Of a stretch of 64,000 nucleotides of DNA, positions 8,282-16,621 are shown piece after piece. Under the pieces are notes generated by a model that was not told the DNA's origin, did no database searches, and was given only the letters and a program-made list of their open reading frames with translations. Every line of letters begins with the position of its first letter. Within the stretch, counting starts at the first letter, position 1. The stretch is from Streptomyces sp. CC53 (GTDB lineage Bacteria; Actinomycetota; Actinomycetes; Streptomycetales; Streptomycetaceae), in contig NZ_MKXB01000220.1 in the NCBI RefSeq assembly GCF_001865245.1, positions 1-64,000 of the forward strand, given 5' to 3'. A program made the position numbers and the translations under genes.

Positions 8282-8734
8282 TCAGGCTGCAGCGGCGCGG
8301 GAGCGTCCGCCCCAGCGGATGCCCTTCTCGCTCCGGATGCGGGCGCGTTCGCAGCGCTGGGCGGCGAGCACGTCCGGGTGGCGGGCGTTGGCGTTGCGCC
8401 AGCGCAGTGTGAGCAGGCGGGGACGGCCTCCCGCCCACCGAGGGTCCAGGCAGGCCAGGCCGATCTCGTTGAACCGGTGGATCACATCCCGCACCGTGTC
8501 CTCGTCCGCCTGCACGAGCCGGGCGATCACCGGCACCCGGTTGCCACCGGCCGACGCGAGCAGCATCATTGCCCGCCGGTAGCGCACTGTGTTCGCGCTA
8601 CCCCGACGCACGATCCGCTGTAACTGCTGACCTTCATGATCGGTGAGATTGCGGATCCTGACCGGCTCTGCCGTGGCGCCCTCCGAGCTGCACGTCTCGC
8701 GACATCCAACCGGCCGAGGGCGCGCCGGCGCCAC
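8282..8734 (-). pseudogene. IS630-family transposase with in-frame deletion of the DDE core
   Basis: The frame encodes about 150 residues. The first part (RNLTDHEGQQLQRIVRRGS, then YRRAMMLLASAGGNRVPVIA, ending near WAGGRPRLL) is the helix-turn-helix N-terminus of Streptomyces IS630 transposases. After position ~8410 it jumps directly to RWRNANARHPDVLAAQR and 'ARIRSEKGIRWGGR', which I recognise as the usual C-terminal tail of the same family. The roughly 200 residues between, which hold the DDE catalytic triad, are absent, so the protein could at most bind ends. The only upstream start is GTG 8734 inside the inverted repeat. The codon where relatives usually begin, just before 'EPVR', is not a start here. 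Confidence 0.8.
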
Positions 8735-8735
8735 C

Positions 8736-8764
8736 CCGGTGAACGTTGTCAGTCACAGCACTAG
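8736..8764 (-). repeat. Right terminal inverted repeat of the IS630-type element (with CTAG target)
   Basis: On the minus strand it reads CTAGTGCTGTGAC, seven variable bases, GTTCACCGG, mirroring the left end. Similarity continues a few bases inward (TGGCG). The transposase frame begins just inside it. Confidence 0.85.
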
Positions 8765-8803
8765 GCCCGGCCCCCGGCCGCGTCGGTCCTCGACCCCCCG
8801 GCC

Positions 8804-10444
8804 TCACGCGTCGTACACGTCGGCCTTCTTCGGGGCCGGGTCCGCGGAGAAGCTGCTGCCCGCCATCGAGCTGGTGTCCACGCCGTGCTCCTCCAGCATC
8901 TTCACGGTCGCCGCGTGGACCGCGCGCATCACCGGAGTCGCCGCGCGGATGGCGTCGTCGGCCATGAACCGGTGCTTCCACGGGGCTTCCGCCCACACGT
9001 GGCGCAGACCGAAGGGCTCGGGCAGCACCAGCTTCCCGCCGAGGAAGTCCAGGACCGGCGGGAACCACGTCAGGGGGGCGCGCACCGCCAGCCGGACGAC
9101 CTCGTTCGTCTCGATCAGGGGGAGCTTGACCTCCTTGGTCTCCCAGAACCGGAACGTCTTCGGGACGGACTTCGACCTGCCCGCCGGCTTGTCGAAGAAG
9201 AGCCCGTGGACGGGACCGAGGGCGTGGCCGGAGACCTCGATGCGGAGGGTGTGCAGCAGCGCCGTGACGGTGACCAGCATCGTCAGGACGAGCTGGCCGT
9301 CCCATAGGACGAACTGGACGCCCAGATAGTGGCGGTTGCCCTTGCCGAACTGGTTCTCGTTGCAGACCCGCTGGATCTCGTGCGGTTTGACCTGGAAGGC
9401 GACGACGTCCTCGCCGTCGGGCCGGGACACCGCCTTCGCCCCGTCGCCCACGGGGACCACGATCCAGTGGTTGACCGAAGGGACCGGGAAGCCGCTCTTG
9501 AGCGAGCCGCGTTCCAGGAGCTTCAGCTGGTCGTGGATGGGGCGTATGACGTCCCAGGTGCGGAAGGCGTGGATCTCCTTGCCGTCGCGGGGCTTCAGTT
9601 CCTCCGCGAGGTGCCAGCCGCCCCAGCGGGTGCCCATGCCGAGTATGCCCCGGGGGCCGGCGTAGAAGACGACGTTGGAGCGCTGCTCCGCGGTGAGCTT
9701 CTCCAGGTTCTGGCGGAGCTCCTCGGCAGCCGTCTCGCCGGGGTTGCGGGGCACCGCCTCGGGGATCTTCGCGGCGACGCCGCCGCCGCTGAGGAGGCCG
9801 TCCCAGCGGGCGCGCAGGTCCTTCGCGGTCTTCTCGCAGACGTGCTTCGCGAGGTACCAGCCGATCACCGGGGCGATGACCATGGCGCGCACGTACAGCG
9901 ACCAGAAGCCGGTGACGGGGAGCTTGACCAGGACGAGCACGGCCAGGATCCCGGCGCCGATCAGGAGGGCGGTGCTGAGGGCCCCGGCCTTCTTGCCGTC
10001 CGCGCCGGACATGCTGCGGCGGAGCTGGAAGACGACCAGCCACAGCAGGAGCCCGGGGAGGAAGGCGACGCCGCACAGCAGGGTGATGAGGGTGAGGCGG
10101 GTGTCGCGCTGCTTGCGGATGCGGTTCGCGGCCAGGCAGTGCTCGACGACGGGCTGCGGCTCGGTGCCGAAGGACTGGATGACGGGTGCGCGGCCGCCGC
10201 CGAGCATGCGCACGGTCACGGCGCGGCAGAACGCCTCGCCGAGGTTGGGTTCGAAGAGGCTGAACTTGCCCTTCTTGACGGTGGATTCGTACCAGTCGTT
10301 GTTGGCCTTGAGGATGTCCTCGACCGGGCTGTCGCGGTAGGCGGCGGACGCCAGGGCGTTGGTGGCCACCGTCTGCGCTGCCGAGCCCTGGAGCGGGACC
10401 TGTGCCCCGGGGCCGAATCCGTCCATTGTCACTGCCGCCCCCAT
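8804..10444 (-). CDS. Conserved membrane protein of unknown function
   Basis: A 546-residue protein with hydrophobic segments at about 115-140 (LITLLCGVAFLPGLLLWLVV), 152-178 (TALLIGAGILAVLVLVKL) and 181-200. A large soluble C-terminal half follows, containing 'TRWGGWHLAEELKPRDGKEI' and 'VQFVLWDGQLVLTMLVTV'. No known catalytic motif was recognised. The N-terminal 90 residues look cytoplasmic and helical. Start: ATG 10444 or ATG 10426 (MDGFGPGAQ); neither has a clear ribosome-binding site, and further upstream the frame is low-quality. It lies downstream of the EF-G2 gene on the same strand but is separated by a strong hairpin, so it probably has its own promoter. Its 3' end lies 40 bp from the IS630 insertion. 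Confidence 0.75.
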   Translation of the reverse strand: MGAAVTMDGFGPGAQVPLQGSAAQTVATNALASAAYRDSPVEDILKANNDWYESTVKKGKFSLFEPNLGEAFCRAVTVRMLGGGRAPVIQSFGTEPQPVVEHCLAANRIRKQRDTRLTLITLLCGVAFLPGLLLWLVVFQLRRSMSGADGKKAGALSTALLIGAGILAVLVLVKLPVTGFWSLYVRAMVIAPVIGWYLAKHVCEKTAKDLRARWDGLLSGGGVAAKIPEAVPRNPGETAAEELRQNLEKLTAEQRSNVVFYAGPRGILGMGTRWGGWHLAEELKPRDGKEIHAFRTWDVIRPIHDQLKLLERGSLKSGFPVPSVNHWIVVPVGDGAKAVSRPDGEDVVAFQVKPHEIQRVCNENQFGKGNRHYLGVQFVLWDGQLVLTMLVTVTALLHTLRIEVSGHALGPVHGLFFDKPAGRSKSVPKTFRFWETKEVKLPLIETNEVVRLAVRAPLTWFPPVLDFLGGKLVLPEPFGLRHVWAEAPWKHRFMADDAIRAATPVMRAVHAATVKMLEEHGVDTSSMAGSSFSADPAPKKADVYDA

Positions 10445-10593
10445 CGACGCCTGTGCCGCCACCGCTGCCCTTGCCTGCCGTGCTCCGCCTTGCGGCCTTC
10501 CCAACTCGGTGGCGGCGCACACCTGGTGAGCTGGGCGCTCCAGCCTATCGGGGACACGGGCCGCGCGGCAGGGCGCTTCCCGGCACATGCGGC

Positions 10594-10636
10594 GCAGCCG
10601 GTCGTACCGCCCTCCGCGGGCGGCACGACCGGCTGC
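10594..10636 (-). terminator. Hairpin terminator after the EF-G2 gene
   Basis: GCAGCCGGTCGTACCGCCC (10594-10612) faces GGGCGGCACGACCGGCTGC (10618-10636), a 19-bp stem with one mismatch and a 5-base loop. It begins 7 bp after the stop codon of the minus-strand GTPase gene. Confidence 0.75.
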
Positions 10637-10642
10637 GTGCGG

Positions 10643-12844
10643 TCAGGAGGCGGCGTCGGCGCGCACCTTCTCGGCGAGGTGCGGGGGCATGGCCTCGTGG
10701 CGTGCGTAGGTGCGGTGGAAGCGGCCGGTGCCGTGGGACAGGGAGCGCAGGTCGATGGCGTACCGGTCGATCTCCGACTCGGGGACGTCGGCGCGGACGA
10801 GCGTCCTGCCGGGGGCGGCCTGCTCGGTGCCGACGACCCGGCCGCGGCGGCCCGACAGGTCGCTCATCACGGGCCCGACGTACTCGTCGGGGATGAGAAC
10901 CTGCACGTCCGCGACGGGTTCCAGCAGGCGGATGGCGGTGTCGGCGGCGGCTTCGCGCAGGGCCAGGGCGCCGGCGGTCTGGAAGGCGGCGTCCGAGGAG
11001 TCCACGGAGTGGGCCTTGCCGTCGAGCAGGGTGACGCGGACGTCGACGAGGGGGTAGCCGGCGGTGACGCCACGGGCGGCCTGGGCGCGCACGCCCTTCT
11101 CGACGGAGGAGATGAACTGGCGGGGGACGGCGCCGCCGACGACCTTGTCGACGAACTCGATGCCGGAGCCCTGGGGGAGGGGTTCGACCTCGATCTCGCA
11201 GATGGCGTACTGGCCGTGGCCGCCGGACTGCTTGACGTGGCGGCCGCGCGCCGAGGCCCTGCCGCCGAAGGTCTCGCGGAGGGCGACCTTGTGGGGGACG
11301 GCGTCGACGTGGACGCCGTAGCGGCTGCGCAGCCGTTCCAGGGCGACCTCCACATGGGCTTCGCCGAGGCACCAGAGGACGACCTGCCGGGTGTCCTGGT
11401 TCTGTTCGAGCCGCATGGTCGGGTCCTCGGCGGCGAGCCGGGCCAGCCCCTGGGAGAGCTTGTCCTCGTCGGCCTTGCTGTGGGCCCGGATGGCGACGGG
11501 CAGCAGCGGGTCGGGCATGGCCCAGGGTTCCATGAGGAGCGGGTCGTCCTTGGCGGACAGGGTGTCCCCGGTCTCGGCGCGGGTGAGTTTGGCGACGCAC
11601 GCGAGGTCGCCCGCGACGCACTGGCCGAGAGGGCGCTGCTGCTTGCCGAAGGGGGCGAAGAGCGCGCCGACGCGCTCGTCGACGTCGTGGTCCTCGTGCC
11701 CCCGGTCGGTGAGCCCGTGCCCGGACACGTGGACCGTGTCGTCGGGGCGCAGGGTGCCGGAGAAGACGCGGACGAGCGAGATGCGGCCGACGTACGGGTC
11801 GGAGGTCGTCTTGACGACCTCGGCGGCCAGCGGGCCCGCGGGGTCGCAGGTGAGGGCCGGACGCGGCCGGCCGTCGGGGGTGGTGACCTCGGGGACCGGG
11901 TGTTCGAGGGGGGTGGGGAAGCCGCGGACGATGAGGTCGAGGAGTTCGACGGTGCCGAGGCCGTGGGGGGTGCCCGGGGCGGCGGGGGCGGCGGCGAGCA
12001 CCGGGTGGAAGGTGCCCCGGGCCACGGCCTTCTCCAGGTCGTCGACGAGGGTCTTCAGGTCGATGTCCTCACCGCCGAGGTAGCGGTCCATGAGGGACTC
12101 GTCCTCGCTCTCGGCGATGATGCCTTCGATGAGGCGGTTGCGCGCCTCCTGGAGGAGCGGGGCCTGTGCCTCGTCCGGGAGGTTCTCCTGCCGTTCCCCG
12201 GTGGAGTAGTCGAAGATCTTCTGGGTGAGGAGCCCGACGAGCCCGGTGGCGGGCGCGTGTCCGTCGGGGGCCTCGGGGCCGAGGACGGGAAGGTAGAGGG
12301 GGAGTACGGCGTCGGGGTCGTCGCCGCCGAAGATCTCGGCGCAGATGCGGGTGAGCTGCTCGAAGTCGGTGCGGGCGGTGTCGAGGTGGGTCACGACGAT
12401 GGCCCGGGGCATGCCGACGGCGGCGCACTCCTCCCAGAGGAGGCGGGTGGACCCGGCGACGGCGTCGGCTTCCTGCGCCGCGGAGACCACGAACAGCGCG
12501 GCGTCGGCGGCGCGCAGTCCGGCGCGGAGCTCCCCGACGAAGTCGGCGTACCCGGGGGCGTCCAGCAGGTTGATCTTGCAGCCGTCCCAGGTGAGGGGCA
12601 CGAGGGAGAGCTGGACGGAGCGCTGCTGGCGGTGCTCGATGTCGTCGTGGTCGGAGATGCTGGTGCCGTCCTCGACGCGTCCGGCGCGGTTGACGGCGCC
12701 GGCGGTGAGGGCGAGCGCCTCGACGAGGGTGGTCTTGCCGGAGCCGCTGTGGCCGACCAGTACCACGTTCCTGAGGGATGAGGGCTGGTCGACCGTCGGA
12801 GCCCTGCCGGCGGCCCCGGGGTTGGTGTTCGCCTTGTCGCCCAT
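10643..12844 (-). CDS. Elongation factor G-like protein EF-G2
   Basis: A 733-residue EF-G paralogue with domains I-V in order. The GTPase domain has the P-loop GHSGSGKTT (about 31-39) and G3 DAPGY, but the usual G4 NKxD is replaced by THLD in 'VVTHLDTAR' (about residue 152). Domain IV/V ends with 'IPDEYVGPVMSDLSGRRGRV'. It matches the actinobacterial EF-G2 type (Rv0120c-like); the mycobacterial member binds guanine nucleotides but is reported to lack ribosome-stimulated GTPase activity. The cellular role is unsettled. Start ATG 12844 is preceded by GGAGGA at good spacing; the longer open frame upstream is Pro/Arg shadow. It is transcribed divergently from pgsA and stands alone. Confidence 0.9.
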   Translation of the reverse strand: MGDKANTNPGAAGRAPTVDQPSSLRNVVLVGHSGSGKTTLVEALALTAGAVNRAGRVEDGTSISDHDDIEHRQQRSVQLSLVPLTWDGCKINLLDAPGYADFVGELRAGLRAADAALFVVSAAQEADAVAGSTRLLWEECAAVGMPRAIVVTHLDTARTDFEQLTRICAEIFGGDDPDAVLPLYLPVLGPEAPDGHAPATGLVGLLTQKIFDYSTGERQENLPDEAQAPLLQEARNRLIEGIIAESEDESLMDRYLGGEDIDLKTLVDDLEKAVARGTFHPVLAAAPAAPGTPHGLGTVELLDLIVRGFPTPLEHPVPEVTTPDGRPRPALTCDPAGPLAAEVVKTTSDPYVGRISLVRVFSGTLRPDDTVHVSGHGLTDRGHEDHDVDERVGALFAPFGKQQRPLGQCVAGDLACVAKLTRAETGDTLSAKDDPLLMEPWAMPDPLLPVAIRAHSKADEDKLSQGLARLAAEDPTMRLEQNQDTRQVVLWCLGEAHVEVALERLRSRYGVHVDAVPHKVALRETFGGRASARGRHVKQSGGHGQYAICEIEVEPLPQGSGIEFVDKVVGGAVPRQFISSVEKGVRAQAARGVTAGYPLVDVRVTLLDGKAHSVDSSDAAFQTAGALALREAAADTAIRLLEPVADVQVLIPDEYVGPVMSDLSGRRGRVVGTEQAAPGRTLVRADVPESEIDRYAIDLRSLSHGTGRFHRTYARHEAMPPHLAEKVRADAAS

Positions 12845-13152
12845 GGTTCTTCCTCCCGATCGCTGCTGGACGGTGAGGTGGGGGGCGCGGGCGCGGGGGA
12901 GCGGTGCGGGTGCGGTCCCGGGCGCGGCGGGCACGGGTCCGGCCCGGTCGGGCAGCTCCGGCGGTGCCCGCGGTCGTCCTTCGAGCTTTCCACTGTGTCG
13001 GGTCCGCGTCCATACGGCGGACACCTCGCGCGGCCGCGTCCGGCCGGGGTGTCGTGCGGGTGCCCGGCGGTGCCGCGGTGCGGTGCCTGGCTACGATGGG
13101 CCCGCCGGTGGCCGTGGGGGCCGCCCGGCACCTCCGGACCCTCGGGAAGGCC

Positions 13153-13827
13153 ATGCTGAACAAGTACGCGCGTGCATTCTTCACGCGTGTTCTCACGCCG
13201 TTCGCCGCGTTTCTGCTCCGCCGTGGGGTGAGCCCCGACGCGGTGACGCTCGTCGGGACGGCGGGTGTCGTGGCGGGGGCGCTGGTGTTCTTCCCGCGGG
13301 GGGAGTTCTTCTGGGGCACGATCGTGATCACGCTGTTCGTGTTCTCGGACCTCGTGGACGGGAACATGGCACGGCAGGCGGGGGTGTCCAGCCGCTGGGG
13401 CGCCTTCCTCGACTCGACGCTGGACCGGGTCGCGGACGGCGCGATCTTCGGCGGGTTCGCGCTGTGGTACGCGGGGGGCGGGAACGACGACGTGCTGTGC
13501 GCGGTGTCGATCTTCTGCCTAGCGAGCGGCCAGGTGGTCTCGTACACCAAGGCGCGCGGCGAGTCGATCGGGCTGCCGGTGGCGGTGAACGGGCTGGTGG
13601 AGCGGGCCGAGCGGCTGGTCGTGTCGCTGGTCGCGGCGGGTCTGGCGGGCCTGCACGCCTTCGGTGTGCCGGGCGTCGACGTGCTGCTGCCGGTCGCGCT
13701 GTGGTTGGTGGCCGTCGGCAGCCTGGTGACGTTGGGGCAGCGGATGGTCACGGTACGGCGTGAGGCGGCGGAGGCGGACGCCGCGGACAATGGAGGGACG
13801 CAGAGGGGGAGCGAGGCCACACCATGA
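13153..13827 (+). CDS. pgsA: Phosphatidylinositol phosphate synthase (CDP-alcohol phosphatidyltransferase)
   Basis: A 224-residue membrane enzyme that joins CDP-diacylglycerol to inositol 1-phosphate, giving phosphatidylinositol phosphate, the lipid precursor of mannosides in actinobacteria. The CDP-alcohol transferase signature DxxDGxxARx8Gx3Dx3D is perfect, at about residues 64-86 (DLVDGNMAR...G...D...D). Several hydrophobic helices surround it (LTPFAAFLLRRG, AVTLVGTAGVVAGALVFF, and the C-terminal LLPVALWLVAVGSLVTL). Start ATG 13153 is preceded closely by GGGAAGG. Its end overlaps the acyltransferase start (ATGA), and pimA follows, matching the mycobacterial order pgsA-Rv2611c-pimA; the neighbours decide the inositol-phosphate specificity. 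Confidence 0.92.
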   Translation: MLNKYARAFFTRVLTPFAAFLLRRGVSPDAVTLVGTAGVVAGALVFFPRGEFFWGTIVITLFVFSDLVDGNMARQAGVSSRWGAFLDSTLDRVADGAIFGGFALWYAGGGNDDVLCAVSIFCLASGQVVSYTKARGESIGLPVAVNGLVERAERLVVSLVAAGLAGLHAFGVPGVDVLLPVALWLVAVGSLVTLGQRMVTVRREAAEADAADNGGTQRGSEATP

Positions 13828-14756
13828 GCCGTGTGAGCGAGCGGTTGACGGACGGGTTGTACGGACTGGGCTGGGGCGCGGTGAAGAAGCTGCCCGAGCC
13901 GGCCGCGGCGGGCCTCGGGCGGCGGATCGCCGACAGCGCGTGGAAGCGGCGCGGTGCGGGGGTGCGGCGGCTGGAGGCCAACTTGGCGCGGGTCGTGCCG
14001 GACGCCGGCCCGGCGCGGCTCGCGGAACTGTCGCGGGCCGGCATGCGCTCGTACATGCGCTACTGGATGGAGTCGTTCCGGCTGCCTGTGTGGAGCCGGG
14101 AGCGGGTGGCGGACTCCTTCTGCCCCAAGGACCTCCACCACCTGACGGACGGCCTGGAGTCCGGGCGCGGTGTGGTGCTCGCCCTGCCCCACCTGGCGAA
14201 CTGGGACCTGGCGGGCGTGTGGGTCACGCGCGCACTCGGCGTGCCGTTCACGACGGTCGCCGAGCGGCTGAAGCCGGAGTCGCTGTACGACCGGTTCGTG
14301 GCGTACCGGGAGTCGCTCGGCATGGAGGTGCTGCCGCACACGGGCGGCGCGGCGTTCGGGACGCTGGCGCGGCGGCTGCGCTCCGGCGGCCTCGTGTGCC
14401 TGGTCGCGGACCGCGACCTGTCGGCGTCGGGCGTGGAGGTCGACTTCTTCGGGGAGCGGGCGCGGATGCCCGCGGGGCCGGCGCTGCTGGCCCAGCAGAC
14501 GGGGGCGCTGCTGCTGCCGGTGACCCTGTGGTACGACGACTCGCCGGTGATGCGGGGGCGGGTGCACCCGCCCGTCGAGGTGCCGGAGTCAGGCAGCCGG
14601 GTGGAGAAGACGTCTGTCATGACGCAGGCGCTGGCGGACGCGTTCGCCGGCGGTATCGCCGATCACCCGGAGGACTGGCACATGCTGCAGCGGCTGTGGC
14701 TCGCGGACCTGGACCCGGCGAAGGCGCCGCGCGGCGCGGAGGGGCGGCAGCCGTGA
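13824..14756 (+). CDS. Phosphatidylinositol mannoside acyltransferase (PatA-like)
   Basis: A 310-residue lipid A/HtrB-type (LPLAT) acyltransferase that places an acyl chain on the mannose of phosphatidylinositol mannosides at the inner face of the membrane. The HX4D motif is 'LPHLANWDLAG' (about residues 116-126). 'GLVCLVADRDLSASGVEVDFFG' and 'RMPAGPALLAQQTGA' correspond to the family's later blocks. The start overlaps the pgsA stop (ATGA) and the stop overlaps the pimA start (GTGA), so all three enzymes of early PIM synthesis are translationally coupled. The size equals that of the mycobacterial Rv2611c family. Confidence 0.9.
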   Translation: MSRVSERLTDGLYGLGWGAVKKLPEPAAAGLGRRIADSAWKRRGAGVRRLEANLARVVPDAGPARLAELSRAGMRSYMRYWMESFRLPVWSRERVADSFCPKDLHHLTDGLESGRGVVLALPHLANWDLAGVWVTRALGVPFTTVAERLKPESLYDRFVAYRESLGMEVLPHTGGAAFGTLARRLRSGGLVCLVADRDLSASGVEVDFFGERARMPAGPALLAQQTGALLLPVTLWYDDSPVMRGRVHPPVEVPESGSRVEKTSVMTQALADAFAGGIADHPEDWHMLQRLWLADLDPAKAPRGAEGRQP

Positions 14757-15916
14757 GGATCGGCATCGTCTGCCCGTACGCGTGGGACGTGCCGGGCGGC
14801 GTCCAGTACCACATCCGGGACCTGGCCGAGGACCTGATCCGGCGGGGGCACGAGGTGTCGGTGCTGGCCCCGGCGGACGACGAGACGCCGCTGCCGCCGT
14901 ACGCGGTCTCTGCGGGGCGCGCGGTCCCCGTGCCGTACAACGGGTCGGTGGCGCGGCTGAACTTCGGGTTCCTGTCGGCGGCGCGGGTGCGGCGGTGGCT
15001 GCACGAGGGCACGTTCGACGTGATCCACATCCACGAGCCGATGTCCCCGTCGCTGGGGCTGCTCGCGTGCTGGGCGGCCGAGGGACCCATCGTGGCGACG
15101 TTCCACACCTCCAACCCCAGGTCGCGGGCGATGATCGCGGCCTACCCGATCCTGCAGCCGGCGCTGGAGAAGATCAGCGCGCGGATCGCGGTGAGCGAGT
15201 ATGCCCGGCGCACCCTGGTCGAGCACCTCGGCGGGGACGCGGTGGTCATCCCGAACGGCGTGGACGTGGACTTCTTCGCCCGGGCCGAGCCCAAGGAAGC
15301 GTGGCAGGGCGGGACGCTGGGCTTCATCGGCCGGATCGACGAACCCCGCAAGGGGCTGCCCGTGCTGATGCGGGCCCTGCCGAAGATCTTCGCGGCCCGC
15401 CCGGAGGCCCGGCTGCTGGTGGCGGGGCGCGGCGACGAGAAGGAGGCCGTGGCCACGCTGCCGCCGGAGTACCGCGACCGGGTCGAGTTCCTCGGCATGG
15501 TCAGCGACGAGGACAAGGCCCGGTTGCTGCGCAGCGTCGACGTGTACGTGGCACCGAACACGGGCGGCGAGAGCTTCGGGATCATCCTGGTGGAGGCCCT
15601 GTCCGCGGGCGCACCGGTGCTGGCCAGCGACCTGGACGCGTTCGCGCAGGTGCTCGACGGGGGTGCCGCGGGCGAGCTGTTCGCCAACGAGGACGCGGAC
15701 GCGCTCGCGGACGCCGCGGTCCGGCTGCTGGGCGACCCGGCCCGGCGCGAGGAACTGCGCACGCGGGGCAGGGCGCACGTGCGGCGCTTCGACTGGTCGA
15801 CGGTGGGCGCGGACGTCCTCGCGGTGTACGAGACGGTGACGGACGGGGCGGCCTCGGTGGCGGCAGACGAGCGGACGACCGGGCTCAGGGCCCGCTGGGG
15901 GCTCGTGCGGGAGTGA
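14753..15916 (+). CDS. pimA: Phosphatidylinositol alpha-mannosyltransferase
   Basis: A 387-residue GT-B (GT4 family) glycosyltransferase that transfers the first mannose from GDP-mannose to phosphatidylinositol. The N-terminal acceptor domain starts VRIGIVCPYAWDVPGGVQYH with the GGVQ loop. The donor domain has 'GTLGFIGRIDEPRKGLPVL' and the EX7E motif in 'GGESFGIILVEALSAGAP' near residue 272. GTG 14753 overlaps the preceding stop codon, and no better start exists. The last 25 residues are variable. It completes the pgsA-acyltransferase-pimA unit. A weak hairpin lies just after the stop. Confidence 0.92.
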   Translation: MRIGIVCPYAWDVPGGVQYHIRDLAEDLIRRGHEVSVLAPADDETPLPPYAVSAGRAVPVPYNGSVARLNFGFLSAARVRRWLHEGTFDVIHIHEPMSPSLGLLACWAAEGPIVATFHTSNPRSRAMIAAYPILQPALEKISARIAVSEYARRTLVEHLGGDAVVIPNGVDVDFFARAEPKEAWQGGTLGFIGRIDEPRKGLPVLMRALPKIFAARPEARLLVAGRGDEKEAVATLPPEYRDRVEFLGMVSDEDKARLLRSVDVYVAPNTGGESFGIILVEALSAGAPVLASDLDAFAQVLDGGAAGELFANEDADALADAAVRLLGDPARREELRTRGRAHVRRFDWSTVGADVLAVYETVTDGAASVAADERTTGLRARWGLVRE

Positions 15917-15919
15917 CGG

Positions 15920-15956
15920 GCGGCCGCGCGGCCCTCCCGGTGACGGGCGCGGCCGC
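15920..15956 (+). terminator. Possible hairpin terminator after pimA
   Basis: GCGGCCGCG (15920-15928) pairs with CGCGGCCGC (15948-15956) around a 19-base loop immediately after the pimA stop. The short stem and long loop make it a weaker candidate than others in the window. Confidence 0.4.
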
Positions 15957-16109
15957 TGCGGACCTCCCCGCGGTAGGCGGCCGGCCGTGGCGCCTCCCCA
16001 GGTCTCCTTGCCTGCTCAGGCTTCCGTGCCCCGATCCGACCACCCGCCCTGGCCGGCTGTCCGCCCAGGCCCCCGTCCCCTGTGGTGTCCTGGCCGGCAG
16101 GTCGACCGC

Positions 16110-16485
16110 CCCCCGCCGGCGGTGCGTGGCGCGTGGCGAAGGCGACTGCCGCCTCCGGTGCCGGGAAGGCGCTGCCCGGCCCTTCGTAGCCGAAGGGGAA
16201 CACCACGTGCGGCGGTCCGCCGCAGACGATCAGCGGAAGGCCGTCGTGGCCGTCCGCGCCCCAGGGCGGCCCGCTGCGCAGGAAGCGCAGGGTGCCGTGG
16301 GGGAAGCAGGGGTAGAGGGCGCACGCCCTCGGCTCGACGTGGGCGGCCGCGGCGACGGCGGCCACCTCGTCGTACGCGGCGCCGCGGGTGCGCGGCTTGC
16401 GCTCCAGGAGCCACTGCCAGGCGGTGGGGACGTCGGGGGCTTCGGGCACCGAGCCGTGACCGGCTGCGGGGCCCGCGCGAAACAA
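16110..16485 (-). pseudogene. DUF6193-like fragment in the pimA downstream gap
   Basis: The 705-bp gap 15917-16621 holds no complete gene. On the minus strand a frame starting after a TGA at 16495-16497 (first possible start TTG 16485) contains 'TAWQWLLERKPRTRGAAYDE', 'AHVEPRACALYPCFPHGTLRF' and a conserved-looking 'EAAVAFATRHAP'. These resemble Streptomyces DUF6193 proteins (AYAEP..R.LYP..SHGTLRF pattern). The frame has no sensible stop and runs on into pimA in the opposite orientation, so the C-terminus has probably lost its natural end. I read it as a degraded or truncated copy; a real small gene with an unusual end is possible. The rest of the gap shows nothing. Confidence 0.35.
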
Positions 16486-16621
16486 GCGATGCGGTCACCG
16501 CGGGCCCACGCGCCGCCGCCCTCCTCGGCGCGACCGCCCCGCGGGGCGGAACAGCGGGGCACCCGCGGGACGGCGCCGTGCGGGCGGGGCGCACGCCGGC
16601 ACCCGGGTAGCCTGTCGGTCC

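Larger units (their letters stand above)
7596..8761. mobile_element. IS630-type element, non-autonomous, carrying a NADAR gene
   Basis: A 1166-bp insertion bounded by inverted repeats (outer 10 bp GTGCTGTGAC / GTCACAGCAC) and flanked on both sides by the dinucleotide TA within CTAG (7593-7596 and 8761-8764), the TA target duplication of IS630/Tc1-mariner elements. Inside are a NADAR gene on the plus strand, next to the left end, and a minus-strand IS630 transposase that has lost its middle section in frame. The element sits between two genes that are otherwise adjacent. Removing it and one TA rebuilds a simple ...GTC TAG GCCCGG... junction. It cannot encode its own catalytic transposase and could move only if an intact relative acts on it. 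Confidence 0.85.

Noticed and set aside
9329-12781. 1150-residue plus-strand open frame
   Set aside because: It is antisense to the membrane protein and EF-G2 genes, whose translations carry clear motifs; its composition is Gly/Val/Ala/Asp-rich as expected for a high-GC shadow.
12069-14567. 832-residue minus-strand frame covering pgsA and the acyltransferase
   Set aside because: The plus-strand genes have perfect CDP-alcohol transferase and HX4D motifs; the minus frame also runs over the EF-G2 gene in a wrong frame.
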